From Cristatella mucedo (Eukaryota > Bryozoa > Phylactolaemata > Cristatellidae), in NCBI GenBank assembly GCA_009760855.2, contig WPIO01000001.1, positions 222,501 to 286,500 on the forward strand: a stretch of 64,000 nt of DNA, given 5' to 3'. Positions 1 to 12,669 of the stretch are shown here, piece by piece (the first letter of the stretch is position 1; every line of letters starts with the position of its first letter). Both the position numbers and the translations under genes were made by a program. Under the pieces are notes generated by a model that ran no database searches, was not told the DNA's origin, and saw only the letters and a list, made by a program, of their open reading frames with translations.

Positions 1-1612
1 ACTCCATTGGGATGGAAGGAACAATGCTGGCTTCATGATAAAACTTATGGCAATCAGCAACATGCAACTGCAATACAGGTGCACACAGGTGAAACTTTCT
101 CTCCTATCTAACATGTTGACTTGGTTGATCTACAGTACCAATGGTTTGTAATGACAATGCATATTAACGAATTTATCGTGAGAGATAAGTAGCAATCCCC
201 TCTCAACCTACAATCCCAACTGATCATACATCATACATCCAGATGACACTCTGATGTACCAGTATCAAACAGGTGGGTTTGTGAGCTGCCGACGGCAAGA
301 CGCCCTTGAACCCTTCAGGTGATAAGGCAGCTGGGCTCAGTTAAACAAGCACTTCGGTCTGGCAAGAGCCAGTTTGGATATTTTGCAGATATTTATGTAG
401 AGACCCCATACCCCCTAAGATACATGTTTCCTTATTAATTTTTATTCTGAAAACATGATTATTGCACACCTGACAGTATTTACGTTGGGACCCGCACCCC
501 CTAAATAGATGGGTTTCTTCATTGACTTTTCATTCTGCAAACGTGATAACTGCTCAACTGACAATAGCCCCTAATCAAAACAGAAAGCAGACCTGAATGG
601 GTCAAGTTTTGGCTACACTCACTGAAAGTTGCATTTAATCTAGTAAGATTGCTGATATGTAAAGAATAGCATCGAAGGATTCAAGATTCTCAGCCGAATC
701 GACTGAGATTCTCCAAACATTTTGTCACCATTCGAGCACATCACCACACATTGATGCAGACGATAAAATTCAATTAGATCTGAGTACTGTGGTTGGAAGT
801 ATTCCTACTATTGCTCAGTAGAGGCCAATTAAAAACCAACAGTCGTTTTTGTTTATAGGCAGGCAGAGAACCAAATGTGATACTTCGGCTGCTACGGAGT
901 ACTGACCTAACTTTAAAAATACGGAAAGACAGAATCACGGCGGTCAGAACGACACGCTAAGTGCAGGAAAGGTAAAAGGCTTGCGTGCGTTACTTATGAA
1001 CAAAGAAGTGCGAACAATTGGCTTAAGAAAGGCAACAAGCCAAGAACATTGGCCTTGATGGTACAGCAGCACACTAACAAAACGCCCCATGCCGTAGTAG
1101 CATATAAAACCCGAGGGCTACACCGAGGTAGTCTCTGGAGGATAGAACAAGACGAATGGCTAGGGCAAGACTACCATTAAGCTATACGGCTCAATGGCAT
1201 CTCTACAGCCAAAGAAAATCAGATGACAGGGGCGCAGGTTCCGGGGTTCATGCACGGCTAAGATGCCAACTGGTTGTACACCGGAAACCACTAAAACTCC
1301 AGGCAGAGCTGAAAACCTTAAAAGCCGCCGACATTTACGTATAGCAACCGTATGACATGCAGTTGGTGTGCATGAGGCCTTGCATGGCTAGCCTAACTAA
1401 AGAAAGCAGACACAGTGCATGGGAACTGGTCATCGTATTAAGAGCATGGATCGAGTACCTGCGTATGTGCATCGACATCCACAAGGGGGGGGGGAATAAA
1501 AGTACGAGCTGACAGCACAGTCCCTGCAAGAAGCCACACGGTTCCACTGGCCTGGTGTGGCTGTGTGAACAAATGCACTGCAGCCCTGCTAGCATATTAA
1601 CTGTCTATCCTC
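1..1612. other. Non-coding stretch, nothing recognised
   Basis: No reading frame with recognisable protein similarity is present and no repeat was identified apart from a short G run near 1,486. Because the OPA1-like gene runs leftward on the minus strand, this may be intron or may hide small exons that cannot be recognised by eye. Confidence 0.4.
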
Positions 1613-1905
1613 TGCAGGTGCTAGATTGTGGAACTCGCACAATTCTTACACGACGATATCTACTCTCCAGCTGACGACTATGGCACATCCTTTCCAGCCG
1701 TCCTGAGCTGATAGTTCCACACTACCTCGACTGCTCCCCTGACTCAGCTATGCTTCTCACTTTCTCTTTGCAGTGTGAGACAAAAGTCTGTTGGCTACCG
1801 AATGAGTACCGAAAGCCGCTTAGGCTTTGAGTGCACTATACAAAACTCTCCTTCGTAACACCCATATGATCTTTGCGGCTTTTGTGGAGATACAGGTGGA
1901 GATAT
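1613..1905 (+). mobile_element. LINE-B 3' fragment (CR1/L2-like)
   Basis: This segment matches the reverse complement of 36,300-36,580 and 59,540-59,790 nearly base for base, including the stretch encoding the conserved 'LWNSLPQFL' tail of a non-LTR reverse transcriptase ORF and the 3' end after it. Frameshifts have destroyed the frame. It is a dead, 5'-truncated copy. Confidence 0.75.
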
Positions 1906-2002
1906 AATAATAACATACAAGGACAATAAGATAGCAACTATGCTACTGGATGGCCCTTGGTAGTTAGTGCACCACTCTATTTCAGTCAAGCCACGAATCC
2001 CT

Positions 2003-2190
<188 letters not shown>

Positions 2191-2225
2191 GCTCTTCCCA
2201 GCTCTTCACTCTCTGATTAACAGGA

Positions 2226-2280
2226 GCCATCATCTAAGATGAGACTGATTAGCATCAGTCTCATCTTAGTCTCTGATGGC
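2226..2280. repeat. Inverted repeat, 16-bp perfect stem
   Basis: Arms at 2,234-2,249 and 2,254-2,269 are perfect reverse complements around a 4-base loop (TAGC). Outside a small bulge the stem continues with GCCATCA (2,226-2,232) against TGATGGC (2,274-2,280). It lies 36 bp beyond the CT microsatellite. No T-run follows and no function is apparent. Confidence 0.9.
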
Positions 2281-2289
2281 AATAGCTTG

Positions 2290-5220
2290 GTTTACGGTAA
2301 CGTGAATTGAGCAAAAACGTCAATGACAGCAAAAAACAGTAAAGCACACGCTTTCAAAGCATTGGGTGCAGGATATGCTGCCACCAAATCGGGACATACC
2401 ACACCATAAGAAATATTTACAAAAACCAGTTAAACTGGGCCATGCTTCAACAAAGAACATCAAAGAAAGAACCAAGCATTACTTATGCTTGCTAGCATGA
2501 CTTCAACGTGTACCACAGCATACATACATACACTGCTTGCATATGGTGTGAGCGCGGCATGACCGCGCAAGTTACGTGGATTTTCTAAGTAATTCTCTAT
2601 TTGCTAAGCGCAAGATGCTGCTGCAGCCGAGCATTGGTTTTAACAATTGAAAGCTAAGACTACCAATGGTTTTCCATTTAATGCATATTAATGATCCCTT
2701 ACCAAGAGGCCTACCTTACAGGCCGACAGCTGAAAAACAGCAGACACCATGCTACGGCTGTTGTCTACTAAAGTGGCTTGCCCAAGATGGTAGAGTATAT
2801 CTGATTAAAAGTAATTCCCATCCGGCCATCGAACCAGCCGTGGAATACAACTTGTCAGCAGGCCTGCCAGCCATGCTTCGATCTCTGACACATAGCAACC
2901 TTTTAGGAGCATTGCTTTACATTTATAGTGGAAATATCTCTCCAGCATTGCAGAACTTATTGCAGCTACACTAGCAGCACTCTGGCCCACTGTAACCTTA
3001 TTCTGTCAATACAATAGCTCGGTCGGCTATTGAGCAGGGGGGCCAAGTATGCAAGGAAAGGGGGAGGCAAACGTTTTGCACTAATGCAATGCCAACCTAT
3101 TGCTCTGGGCCAACAGGCTCAAAGTATTTAATAAACTCGGAAAGGCTTATGGCAAACACTATCAAGGTATATCATCAGTGATCTAAAACTGCAGGGAATA
3201 CATCTTTGTCTGCAATGGTCAGGACGAATGACAAATCGCCAGCACTGCAGAACAAAGATTAATGCAGGACAAAGCAAGATGCAAAGCCAGGCCTCATGCA
3301 CTGCAGGCAAATCGCTGCAATTAAAAAGGGGCTCGACGGGAGGAATCGGAAGAAAGCAGCAGGTATGAGGCAGCAGCAGCCCATATACAAGCAGTGAGAA
3401 TGAATGCAAATCATGCCACACGGAAATAAGTAGTGAACAGCTGTTCAAAAGGTAACTATGGGGTACACACCTGTATCTACAGCACCCAACAACGTAAGAC
3501 GAGCGCCACCTGTAGCGAAATCCAGTCGGCCAGAATTAAACCACTTTCAAGAGGACGACAGTCAAGCAGGATCACATAATTATATAATCAATGGACATGC
3601 AAGTCCCTTAACGTGACTTCATCGGGGTTCCGGTGAGTTTCACGCATGTGTTTGCCATAGCAGAGTGCAAGTACATTGTGCAACGAGGCAGCAAATAAAG
3701 GCGACACGACCTGTGGGAAATGATCTGCAACGGGTTGCAGACTTGAGGCCAAGCAGAAAGCAAGGAATGCATTGCTTAGGCAGAAGACCTAGGAACAAAT
3801 GCCTGGCGGAGGGCAACAAAAGTCACCTTTAAAACGGCATCATAATGGCCGGCTCCTACTGTACTACAGGAAAGACAAAGAGTAGGCATCTTTCAGAATA
3901 CAGGGAAAGGAGTACGCGTAGCCGGTGTTGGATGGTCACCCGGCTAGAACCAGGACTCAGACGAGTGTGGTTTCTACATATCACCATTGCATGCTATCTC
4001 AATGGCTGTCAAAGAACTGGTAAAACCAGCCAGGTCCATGCTCTCTATCAGACTCAAATTCACAAAGTGATGTCAAAGTCTTGAGCCAGAGCATTTCCAG
4101 CAAGATAATGAAACAGCTTACCTCATACAAAAGTAAGGTGAAACAACGTGGTAAACTTATTATGCAATCGAATCCGTGCTTCATGCCAGCACAGGTGCAC
4201 TTGCTGAGAAAGACAGGAAGTGAGGCAGACAAATAAAAAAACAAAGATCCCATACGTTGAGAGAGAGAGAGGGGAGAGAGAGAGAGGGGGGGAGAGAGAG
4301 AGCGACAGTCAAAAACCGAGACAGACAGCTAGAGAGAGACAGACCAGAAACAGGGACAGACATAGACAGACAGACAGGTAGGCAGACAGACAGACGGACA
4401 GAGACAGTCAGAGACCAGAGAGGGAATGAGAAAGGAGAGATAGCAGGATAGAGAAGTTTGGACAGCAGATGTACGACAAGCCTGATTTGACAATCGAATC
4501 CAAACAAGCACAGGTGATCCAATGGCTTCACACTCGTGATAGTTCCGAGGAGGTGGCAGTGAACCGAAAAACCATATCAGTTGGGGCCAAACAAGCTGTA
4601 AGACAGCTTCTACTGTGCCTCCCCTGTCTACACTGCTTGGACACAACAGAACATTAATTCGTGTTTCGACTGAACCAAAAACACAGGGCAAACTGCACAG
4701 AAGCAGCTTGAGAGTGTTCGTACAAAATTTTAAAAAAAATAGATAACAGCAGCCAAATCAAATGCTACATCGGACGAAAAAGTGAAATTGCCTCTCGAGC
4801 AGGCAGGCATAACCCTGAAAAGAGCAGCAGTACAGCTGGTGCTCAGGTCATCAAGGAGGACCAACCGAGCATGCTCTGCATTCACCAGATTCTTACAGGT
4901 TCTGCAGGGACGACCTGAGACCAATCACCCAGATGAATGGCCAATAGGTAACAGCAAGCTGGTAGCTTGACAAGACCAACAGCCACCCGAAGATGTGCAC
5001 ACTCACTGGACAAGTTCAAATGGGCAACTAGAGGCCTCAATCTGCCCTCCTAAATATCAGCACAAGTCTTAGAAGTAGAATATCAGCACAGTAGAATATC
5101 ACATCAGTCTTAGGCTAACACCTGAGAAGCTATTCGGGCAGATAGTGCAGTGCAGCCTACTACAGACATTTGCACCTGCAAAAAAATCAGTGAATCGAAG
5201 GCTAAAAAATGTGCACAACT
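2290..5220. other. Non-coding stretch with purine-rich patch
   Basis: No gene was recognised. The only structured part is 4,257-4,430, a purine-rich stretch of GA and ACAGACAG repeats. The remainder may be intron of the OPA1-like gene. Open frames here show neither known domains nor plausible exon boundaries. Confidence 0.4.
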
Positions 5221-5223
5221 AGC

Positions 5224-5226
<3 letters not shown>

Positions 5227-5293
<67 letters not shown>
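5227..5293. repeat. (GA)n microsatellite
   Basis: An uninterrupted GA dinucleotide run of about 65 bp. Confidence 0.96.
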
Positions 5294-5298
<5 letters not shown>

Positions 5299-5394
5299 AG
5301 GAGAGCACCCTATAAGAAGAGAGTCAAAGCTCTCTGAGGTGGCCAATGCCCAATGGGACCGAGCTGAGTCGGGTTAAAAACGCCTCTAGGTGAG

Positions 5395-5590
5395 GAGATC
5401 CAATATAATTCATTTGTATAGCACCCTAAGAGAACTCATAATCTTTTATCAGGCACTTCACATCAGCAACGGGGCACGAGCAAGCCTGCGACCTCGGCCA
5501 GACCGCGGTCCTCCCCCCCCCCCCACCAGCACCTTAACCAGTGGGCCAAACCAGCTCGGCTCCTCCCAACTCAACGGCTCTGACGGAGGC
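5395..5590 (-). mobile_element. SINE-2, tRNA-derived (minus orientation)
   Basis: On the minus strand this reads as a tRNA-like head (GGCCCACTGGTTAAGGTGCT, then a degenerate box B) followed by a body ending in TTCTCTTAGGGTGCTATACAA. It matches copies at 33,455 and 44,445. A poly-C run near 5,513 interrupts the head. Confidence 0.7.
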
Positions 5591-5599
5591 ACAGGGACA

Positions 5600-6660
5600 C
5601 CTGAGCAAGCCTTTCAACATTATAGTGTGCAACACCTGCGAGTGACATGCCCCCTCCCCTCTTTGCCCCCACCCCACCCCACCCCCCCCCCCCGACTGCG
5701 GCTGGTACATTAAAAGGCACCGGTGCGCAAGCCGCTTGGTAACCAGCGGTAACCAGGTAACCAGGGCCGACGTCGGCCTCAGGGCAAAGTGGCCCGGCAG
5801 CCAGCGCTCAGGCCCAACCAGGGTGCCTCGCCGGCAGGTCAAACCAGCGGCTGCAGCCGGATGCTGCAGTGGCTCACCGCAGCATTGGAGCAAGTGCTCC
5901 GTGGCCAAGCAGGCAGGCAGTGCAAAGCGCAGTTGGCAAAAGGGTACCTTGCTCGTGAGCATGTGCGGTTCGAGGCCGAAGGCAAACTGGGCTGTGGCTG
6001 GCGAAGACCTGACTTTAAACGAGCAATCACGAGCAACGGCTCAAAGGCTCGTTGGGCGGTCAAGCTACTAGTGGACATTGAGAGCAATAGGATCTTTCAA
6101 CCGAATGGCATGGGTGCCGCTAAATGATTTCGAGCCGCACGAAGCTTAAGAGCATAAAGCCAAGTAGATTGTGCACGAGAACACGAACCTGAACGACAAG
6201 CAGAGCTCTGCAGCTGCACACCAAGAGCGAACTTGGTCTCTTTAAAATTAAAAAACCGACAGTACAGTAAATGTGTGCCGGTTTCAACGAAGAACGTTTC
6301 GAACGAAAAATGCCAGCAACAAAAATGCTGTCAATCGTGGTAGCACCTTGGTGGCAGTGACCACAGTGGTGACTGTACATGGCTACTGCTCGCTATTTCT
6401 GGTAAAGCAGAATTGAAATAGGAAACAGTGATGGAATAAAGGAAGCCAGCGACAGGTTCACATAGAGAGTTCACTCGTCGTTCAATGTCAGCAGCCACGT
6501 ACCCAGCTGTCTCACTAGACTGCGGCTGCTATCGGGCAGCTGTGTATCGACCGTGCTGTCGCCGGCCCACCGAGATCCACCTCGGTGGCCCAGAGCGCGC
6601 ACTGGGTGGGCTGCTGCTGCTTGACTCTCGCTCACTAACCAGCGGCCCAACAGGGCCCAA
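5600..6660. other. Non-coding stretch, GC-rich in its first half
   Basis: This stretch includes C-rich runs near 5,665-5,695 and a locally GC-rich part to about 6,100. Long frames on both strands reflect base composition; no domain is recognisable. Confidence 0.35.
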
Positions 6661-6663
6661 GCA

Positions 6664-6950
<287 letters not shown>

Positions 6951-6959
6951 AAAAGAGGT

Positions 6960-7750
6960 GTTGAGTTCATTTTCAGAGTTGATGAATCCTCAGCTAGCAG
7001 GACTACGGTCGGCATCAGTCACTAGAGAAAATACTGACAAAACTGGGTGTAAACCCAAAAATGTCTGCTATTAAGCAATTGCAGAAAAAAGTTCACAAAA
7101 CACGATTCACGGTGAAAACATAAACCCCCAGCTACAAAGTATACGAAATATCCTGTCCAATCACGTGATTCGGCTGTATACGAATGACAGCATACCTACA
7201 AATAGCACAGCCTGCCCATGACGTATTGCTTCGGATGTACTTTTAGTGTGCCCAAGTGCACCAGGATGACTAGCTGGCTACTCGTGAGCGATTTAAAGGG
7301 CACGTGTACTTAACCACACCCTTCTGGCCGGTAACTGAGGAACAGGTATAAGGATATGGATTCAGCTATCCTTAAGCAGGGACCTACAGCATGCTCTTGG
7401 TAGACGTCTGAAGAAGGAAGAAAACTAGGATTCTCTTTCGTTGCAGTTGACAGGTCAAGATGCTCGAGCAGCAGGCAGACTGAGATCGGCTGCCAGATAG
7501 CTAGATGCCAAGCGGGGAATGTGGTATGTGCCACCATTACTTGAAGTCGACGCATAAATATAACACATGCATGCTGGCCTCCCAAAAGCACAATCGTCTT
7601 TGTTCAAAAATAACTTGCATCGCACGCTTGTCACCTGCAAAGGTTCAGTAGCCTAGCTATCCAACCTGGATCAAGCCACGTGACCAGCCGTTAGCAAGCG
7701 ATCAGTTGGCTCACACCTTCCAGATGCTGACTTCCAGTAGCTGCCCAGTT
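6960..7750. other. Non-coding stretch, nothing recognised
   Basis: No recognised repeat or coding similarity. Candidate splice-like sites on the minus strand do not join into any familiar OPA1 sequence. Confidence 0.35.
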
Positions 7751-7754
7751 GCTG

Positions 7755-7895
7755 CTTAGTTCCTTAGAAAAAAGCTTGCAAGTGTCATTGAGGATCCACT
7801 ACCCACTGAGTCGTAGGCTCAAGCCCTTTAAACATATGTAACAGCACCTGAATAAAGATTAAGTTCTCTTTTGGTGCAATACATGGGAATCATTT
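7755..7895 (+). mobile_element. SINE-2-like fragment
   Basis: A degenerate tRNA-like box-B region near 7,810 (GTCGTAGGCTCAAGCCC) is followed by the SINE-2 body ending in ATTAAGTTCTCTTTTGGTGC. It shares this tail with the copies at 33.5 and 44.5 kb. Confidence 0.55.
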
Positions 7896-7899
7896 TTTT

Positions 7900-9850
7900 T
7901 ATAATTTTCACCTAAAACCCAAAGATTTTTTTAGCTATGGAATGCCAGTTATCCTCTTTTCAGAGGATGCTCAGAAATTTCCAAAAACAGAGAACTGCTA
8001 CACACTTTTCGACATAGGCTTATTACGGGCAGTTCAGAAACTGTAAATGTGCTGAACTCGAACGAGGCATAATTGAAACGCTATATTTGCAACTGTAAGA
8101 CTTATACAAACTAAGTTCTTGGGGCCAAGCCGAGTGAAAACAAAAAAGTGTACGATCAAGTGGATGACACAATGTGCACGACAAGAGGGCCTTTACAACC
8201 TTGGTGGATAAAAAAAACCTCTCTTTATTGCATTTGACTAAGAAATGACTAGTGTTCATGGCAAGGTAGGACAGGTCTGTGTTTAATTTGTGTAGATGAA
8301 CAATTATTATTGAAAGGCACAGTGGTAGCATTTAAAAAAGACGCCTCAAAAGGTGGAGGTCATTAACGACTGTTCTGAGACCTAATGAAGAGTGGAATTT
8401 GTATTTATGAGACAGCAAAAACTGCATTCTGCATTCCACCACACTCGACCTACACACATTTGGTGAGCCAGCCCAGGGGGAGTTGGGAGAGTCACCATTC
8501 ACAATAACCCTCCCGAAGAAAGGCAAACCGCTTACCTGCTATGTCACTTCCACAATGCTTGCCAAGCTCGACCACAGGTGAGCAGCAGCAGGTCACACAC
8601 TGTGCATCCATCAAGTCGTGCCGGCTCTGCTCTCTGAAGACTCAAGCACCGAGGAGGCAGAATCCACTGCCAAACACCTCGTACTACCTGTCCGTCTGTT
8701 CTTCCGTGTGTCTGTGCGTCTCTCTGTCTGTCTCTCTCCTTTTTATGGATTAAAGGGTGCATGCAACCCAATGGGTTAACCCTGATCTCAGGTATCTGCT
8801 TACTTGGCCAGGCAATAGTGAACGTACTTGATACTGGTCTGACATGGACTCTTCTACCCCAGTGGCTCCTAGACAAACTTTTGCGTACCCTAGGGCAGGC
8901 TACACCGGGCAGACGGGTGGTCGTAGCCCGCCGAGCAAACAAACAGCAGTAACAGTCATACGCACGGTGGCTATTATAGTGGTAAACGTGTATCATCCCT
9001 TCCCAGTCGGCCACTTCACACAAGCACCTGACATCAGTTCTAAAATTAAACGTAGGCCTCAGCTCGAGCTGAAACCAGTAGTAAGGATGGGGAACGAAAC
9101 ACGACAATTCAATTAGGCTGGACCCAACCATATATAGCTAGGGGGCGTCAAGCCTGACTGGAGCACTAGCAAGGCCATATGCTGCCTGAAGGCAGGAGTT
9201 TGCCAACCTCTGCCTTAGGGCATAGCCATGGGCTGTGGAGAGTGCAGAGAAGGGTTTATTAGACAGCATGTGTGCTAGGTCATGTGTGCAGTTACCCGGG
9301 TGCTTGAAGGCCAGCTTCTGCATCTCGTAACGAACGATGCAATCTAGATTAACTCTCGAAACGATGATCGAAACTTGATTGATGGTAACGATGGTTACGA
9401 TTAACTCTCGTAACGATGCAATCTAACGATGAGGAAAGAGCCAAACCACAAGCATGCAAACCCAAAGATAACTTCCATTCAGCTACATGGCAAAACAGAG
9501 TACCACCGAGCAGCCAGGTACATACTCAACACAGCAATAATGCAACATCATTTAGACAATTGTAAGCAACAATTTAGACACTCGCAAGCCAACAAACGTC
9601 ACGGATTAATACAAAACGAACGAGCCGTTGAGAGCAATACGGGCAGCTGGCTGAATGCAGCAGTAAAATTTGCAGTTTGTAAATTGTAGGCGCATCAGCA
9701 AAGCAAAGGGTGAGCTGATTCATCAGCCTCGTGTATGTAGTGACTGACCTAAGAGCAGTGGCGGCTTTATTCAACGCTTGCAGCGGGTAATGGAGGGTAG
9801 CCTGTGCTCTAAATTCGAGCTCACGACGACCTGGATCACCAAGATCAAAC
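7900..9850. other. Probable OPA1 intron, no exon identified
   Basis: Minus-strand frames at 8,544-9,131 are long but have no dynamin-like sequence. At 9,330-9,430 there is a local repeat built on TTAACTCTCG and AACGATGCAATCT. Exons for the coiled coil and GTPase were searched for and not found. Confidence 0.35.
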
Positions 9851-9857
9851 ATATTAC

Positions 9858-10062
9858 CCCTGCTGGACAAAGACCCAGTGGCATGATAACAACGCGAATT
9901 AAATCTTGGGTGTGAATGCATGCGCAGGCCTCCAGAATGATTACCGTCAATAGCAGCAATGACTTCTGATGCACGGTCAGGAATTTCGCTGGTCAGCCAC
10001 TGTCGAAAATTGTCGAGCTTTTCAGCAGGATCAGCCTTTCTCAAGCTCTCCGGTATCCATGT
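9858..10062 (-). CDS. OPA1: OPA1-like, third coding exon
   Basis: An acceptor TAG precedes ACATGGATACC on the minus strand and the frame opens with TWIPESLRKADPAEKLDNF. It joins in phase 0 to the exon at 10,392. The exon codes 68 residues of a polar, charged linker corresponding to the region between the membrane segment and the coiled coil of OPA1. This region is poorly conserved between phyla, so identity rests on linkage to the two previous exons. The 3' end is set at an AG|GTAATA-like donor (phase 1). A weaker GTCGTC donor about 20 bp further on is an alternative, and the frame stays open well past both. Confidence 0.55.
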
Positions 10063-10229
10063 CTATGGCAATAAAGAGTGAGGCAACTGCTATAGAGAAG
10101 CAGGTACATGCCAGGACAAGCCTGCACAAAATATTTGGCAATGAAACAGCTACTCTAACGAAATGAACAAAATGACATATACGTGCTTTCTTCATTTAGA
10201 TGGAAGTTACCACGAACAGCCGAACGGTA

Positions 10230-10385
10230 TATTAAGGAACGGCAGCTAGTGGCAGCAGCTGTTGCAGTAGCATGATGCAGCAATTAGCAGCAGCAAGCAG
10301 CCAGTATGAGCAGCTAGCAGCAACAAACCAAAGCAGCGACAAGCAGCAGCTAGCAACAATTAGCAGCCGCCAGCATCAGCGAACA
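10230..10385. repeat. Degenerate CAG/AGCAGC-rich repeat
   Basis: A roughly 155-bp stretch built from imperfect AGCAGC, AGCAATTAGC and AGCAGCTAGC units. It ends only a few bases from the splice donor of the second OPA1-like exon, inside the intron. Confidence 0.75.
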
Positions 10386-10391
10386 GCATAC

Positions 10392-10535
10392 CTTATCTGG
10401 TAGGGACAGCCGCTGGGCAAAGCTGGCTACTAGCTCTCTTGCCTTGCGAAAGCGCTGTGCCACTTCCTCGGAGCTGGGTAAATAGTCCTTCAGCCATGTC
10501 GTATCAGGGAGATTATCTTTCCATTCTTCATATTT
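10392..10535 (-). CDS. OPA1: OPA1-like, second coding exon
   Basis: A 144-bp phase-0 exon bounded by a TTTTCAG acceptor and an AAG|GTATGC donor. It codes KYEEWKDNLPDTTWLKDYLP, then SSEEVAQRFRKARELV. In OPA1 the segment right after the transmembrane helix reads FDQWKDMIPD and includes a LPSSED motif, so YEEWKDNLPD and LPSSEE match in kind and order. It corresponds to the intermembrane-space linker upstream of the OMA1/YME1L cleavage region. Confidence 0.8.
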
Positions 10536-10783
10536 CTGAAAAGATGATGGCAGTACATGATGTTGCAACACATCGAACAAAATCCAAGCTCACCTACACC
10601 GACCTGCAGAGAACGTCGAAATAGCAACGACATAAATAAGCAGCGAGTAGGTCAAGGTACACGCACGACAGGTTACATCACACTGGCTTAATAGCTCCAC
10701 TGAACCACTCTGGGCACACAGCTGAAAAGCAGTAGCACGACCAAGTTTTTTTTAAACAAACAAATACCGCTATGCAAAGGCTA

Positions 10784-10879
10784 CTTGCAGTACTCCAATC
10801 TTCTTGGTTTTTATTGACCATCGACCATATACTTGCAGTACTCCAATCTTCTTGGTTTTTATTGACCATCGACCATATT
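10784..10879. repeat. 48-bp direct tandem duplication
   Basis: Two adjacent copies, starting CTTGCAGTACTCCAATCTTC at 10,784 and 10,832, are identical over nearly their full length including the ATCGACCATAT ending. It lies in the first intron of the OPA1-like gene and must be recent. Confidence 0.93.
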
Positions 10880-10880
10880 A

Positions 10881-12463
10881 TCGACCGAGAGAGGGCAAGG
10901 GTGAGAGAGGGTGAGAGAGATATGCTCAGAGAGACAAGATCTACTACCATGCCCTGGCAAGACTTGCCTTGGGAGTATGACTGCCACTTCTAAATCAAAA
11001 CAGCTTTCACTGAAAGTATTCCAAACCTCGTGATGAGAGCAATACAAAAAATCAGCAAATGCATGCACGCAAAACAGCCTCCGGTTCACTCAGTCACACC
11101 TGGCACAATGCATACTCGGCTGAAGGTAGAGACCTGGTATTTTCATATAGAATGAATTGAGATTATTATATCGTTCTATCTTATATCATTGTCATGCGAC
11201 GAAGGCTTTGGCAGGCTTACCCTTCAGCTAGTAAGATCTCACTCAAGTTTCTCCACGAAGCAGTTTACTGATGACATAAGACGGCTGGACTAGTAATGTC
11301 AGACGGTAGAAACCTAGCTCGTTTAGGGTACCATACAGTACAAAGTTAACACGGTTCTCATAATCCCGATCAGAATACACAATCCGATGAAACTACGAAT
11401 TGGCTGTCTGCAGTGATCAGGTTCGGGACCATGCAGACAGTGCCTGCTTGCATTTAAGTGAGACGAGTTATGGCCGGTCATTAGGCTAGGTGGTCTCGGC
11501 ATAGCTAAGGGTTCCTACTATGTTACTGCAGTACATCCCCAGCAGCAATGGCAACACACTGAGCAATCCAAGGTGGTAGACCATTTACTACCACTTTCAG
11601 TGAATAGGAGTTTATAAAACACTGAAACCCTTGGTTATATTGTGATTTCCAAGTGCATTGATTTTTCGGGCCAGCACTGTCGGTGCATAATCCTAATTGT
11701 TTTGATTAATCCCTGGCTCAACATGTAATATTCTAGCTATCAAATTTATAATGTGTGATAATTCTAAATGTTAACAGGATCGATTAATACTCTGATGCCG
11801 AATAAGGAAATACATTTTAGTATTTCCAAGAGCCATTATTGTTTACCCTTCTGTGCTTCATTATCTCCTCATACAAACCGCAGTAGCTGCATTAAATATA
11901 TAAATCATATACTTGTAGATATTTATCAGAAGGTATCATTTGGTGGTGCTTGGCCCAATATAACCAAGGTATCCTCAAGGTATATGTGATATACTGAAGG
12001 CCATAAAACTACCATTGCAGGAGGGTTGGACTAGGATGATTGAATTTGCATCTATCGATGGCAAGAAATGTATTACAAAAGTAACTTTGAAGGTATATAT
12101 TACAGCAAATACCATCGAAATAGTGAGCACCGCCTGAAATCAGCTCATGGAATGCTAGAATGGCAGCTGCACTGATAAGGCACAGACCTTCGATGCACCG
12201 ATCAAACACAGGACAGCAGGAAAGGTAGGCAGAGAACGACAGCATACCAGATAGGCTCGGTCGGGCCCTACGATGCGTGTTTGAAAGAACACAACATCGC
12301 AGTCACAGAGGCCATGTATGGAAAGAACTCAGCTTGACAAGCTTGATAGTTCCACACAACCACATTAATTTGAAACAGTGTGAAAAACCGTTGGATGCTC
12401 CACACCATGGCAACCTTTCTAGCAAAAATGGCACCGTAGTGCCAGTGAAAGCATGGTACGTAC
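10881..12463. other. First intron of the OPA1-like gene
   Basis: AT-rich sequence with no recognised repeat family and no coding similarity. A short GAGAGAGG-type patch lies near 10,885-10,940. Confidence 0.5.
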
Positions 12464-12637
12464 GTTGTGCAGTGTAGCCCCACCGCCCACAGCACCACCG
12501 AATACAATGTAACGCAATCGAGTCAGTCGGGTGAGGCTTCGAAGCACGCCCCCAGCAATCAGTCTCCTCTGGACGATCAACTTGGGAAGAGTCTTCGCAG
12601 TGGATCCTCGACTGCTTAATCTTGATATGGAAAGCAT
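12464..12637 (-). CDS. OPA1: OPA1-like, first coding exon (presequence and membrane helix)
   Basis: OPA1 is the dynamin-related GTPase of the mitochondrial inner membrane that drives inner-membrane fusion and cristae shaping. This exon codes 58 residues. Residues 1-40 are rich in Arg, Ser and Leu with no acidic residue, as expected of a matrix-targeting presequence. Residues 41-57 read LRYIVFGGAVGGGATLH, matching the OPA1 membrane segment LRYLILGSAVGGG. The ATG at 12,637 was chosen because an in-frame TAA lies 30 nt upstream (12,665-12,667). The donor is AAC|GTACGT, phase 0, joining to 10,535. The coiled coil, GTPase and stalk are not seen, so the gene is partial and presumably continues beyond position 1. 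Confidence 0.8.
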
Positions 12638-12669
12638 TGCATCGCTAGTACTTGGGTTGTGTGCTTAGG

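Noticed and set aside
5534-5962. 142-codon minus-strand frame with poly-Gly
   Set aside because: It spans C-rich runs of a SINE copy. Composition explains the lack of stops.
8544-9131. 195-codon minus-strand frame
   Set aside because: No ATG-supported domain, low-complexity Arg/Cys-rich sequence, and part resembles no protein I know. Probably chance openness in intron; I also failed to fit any part to OPA1.
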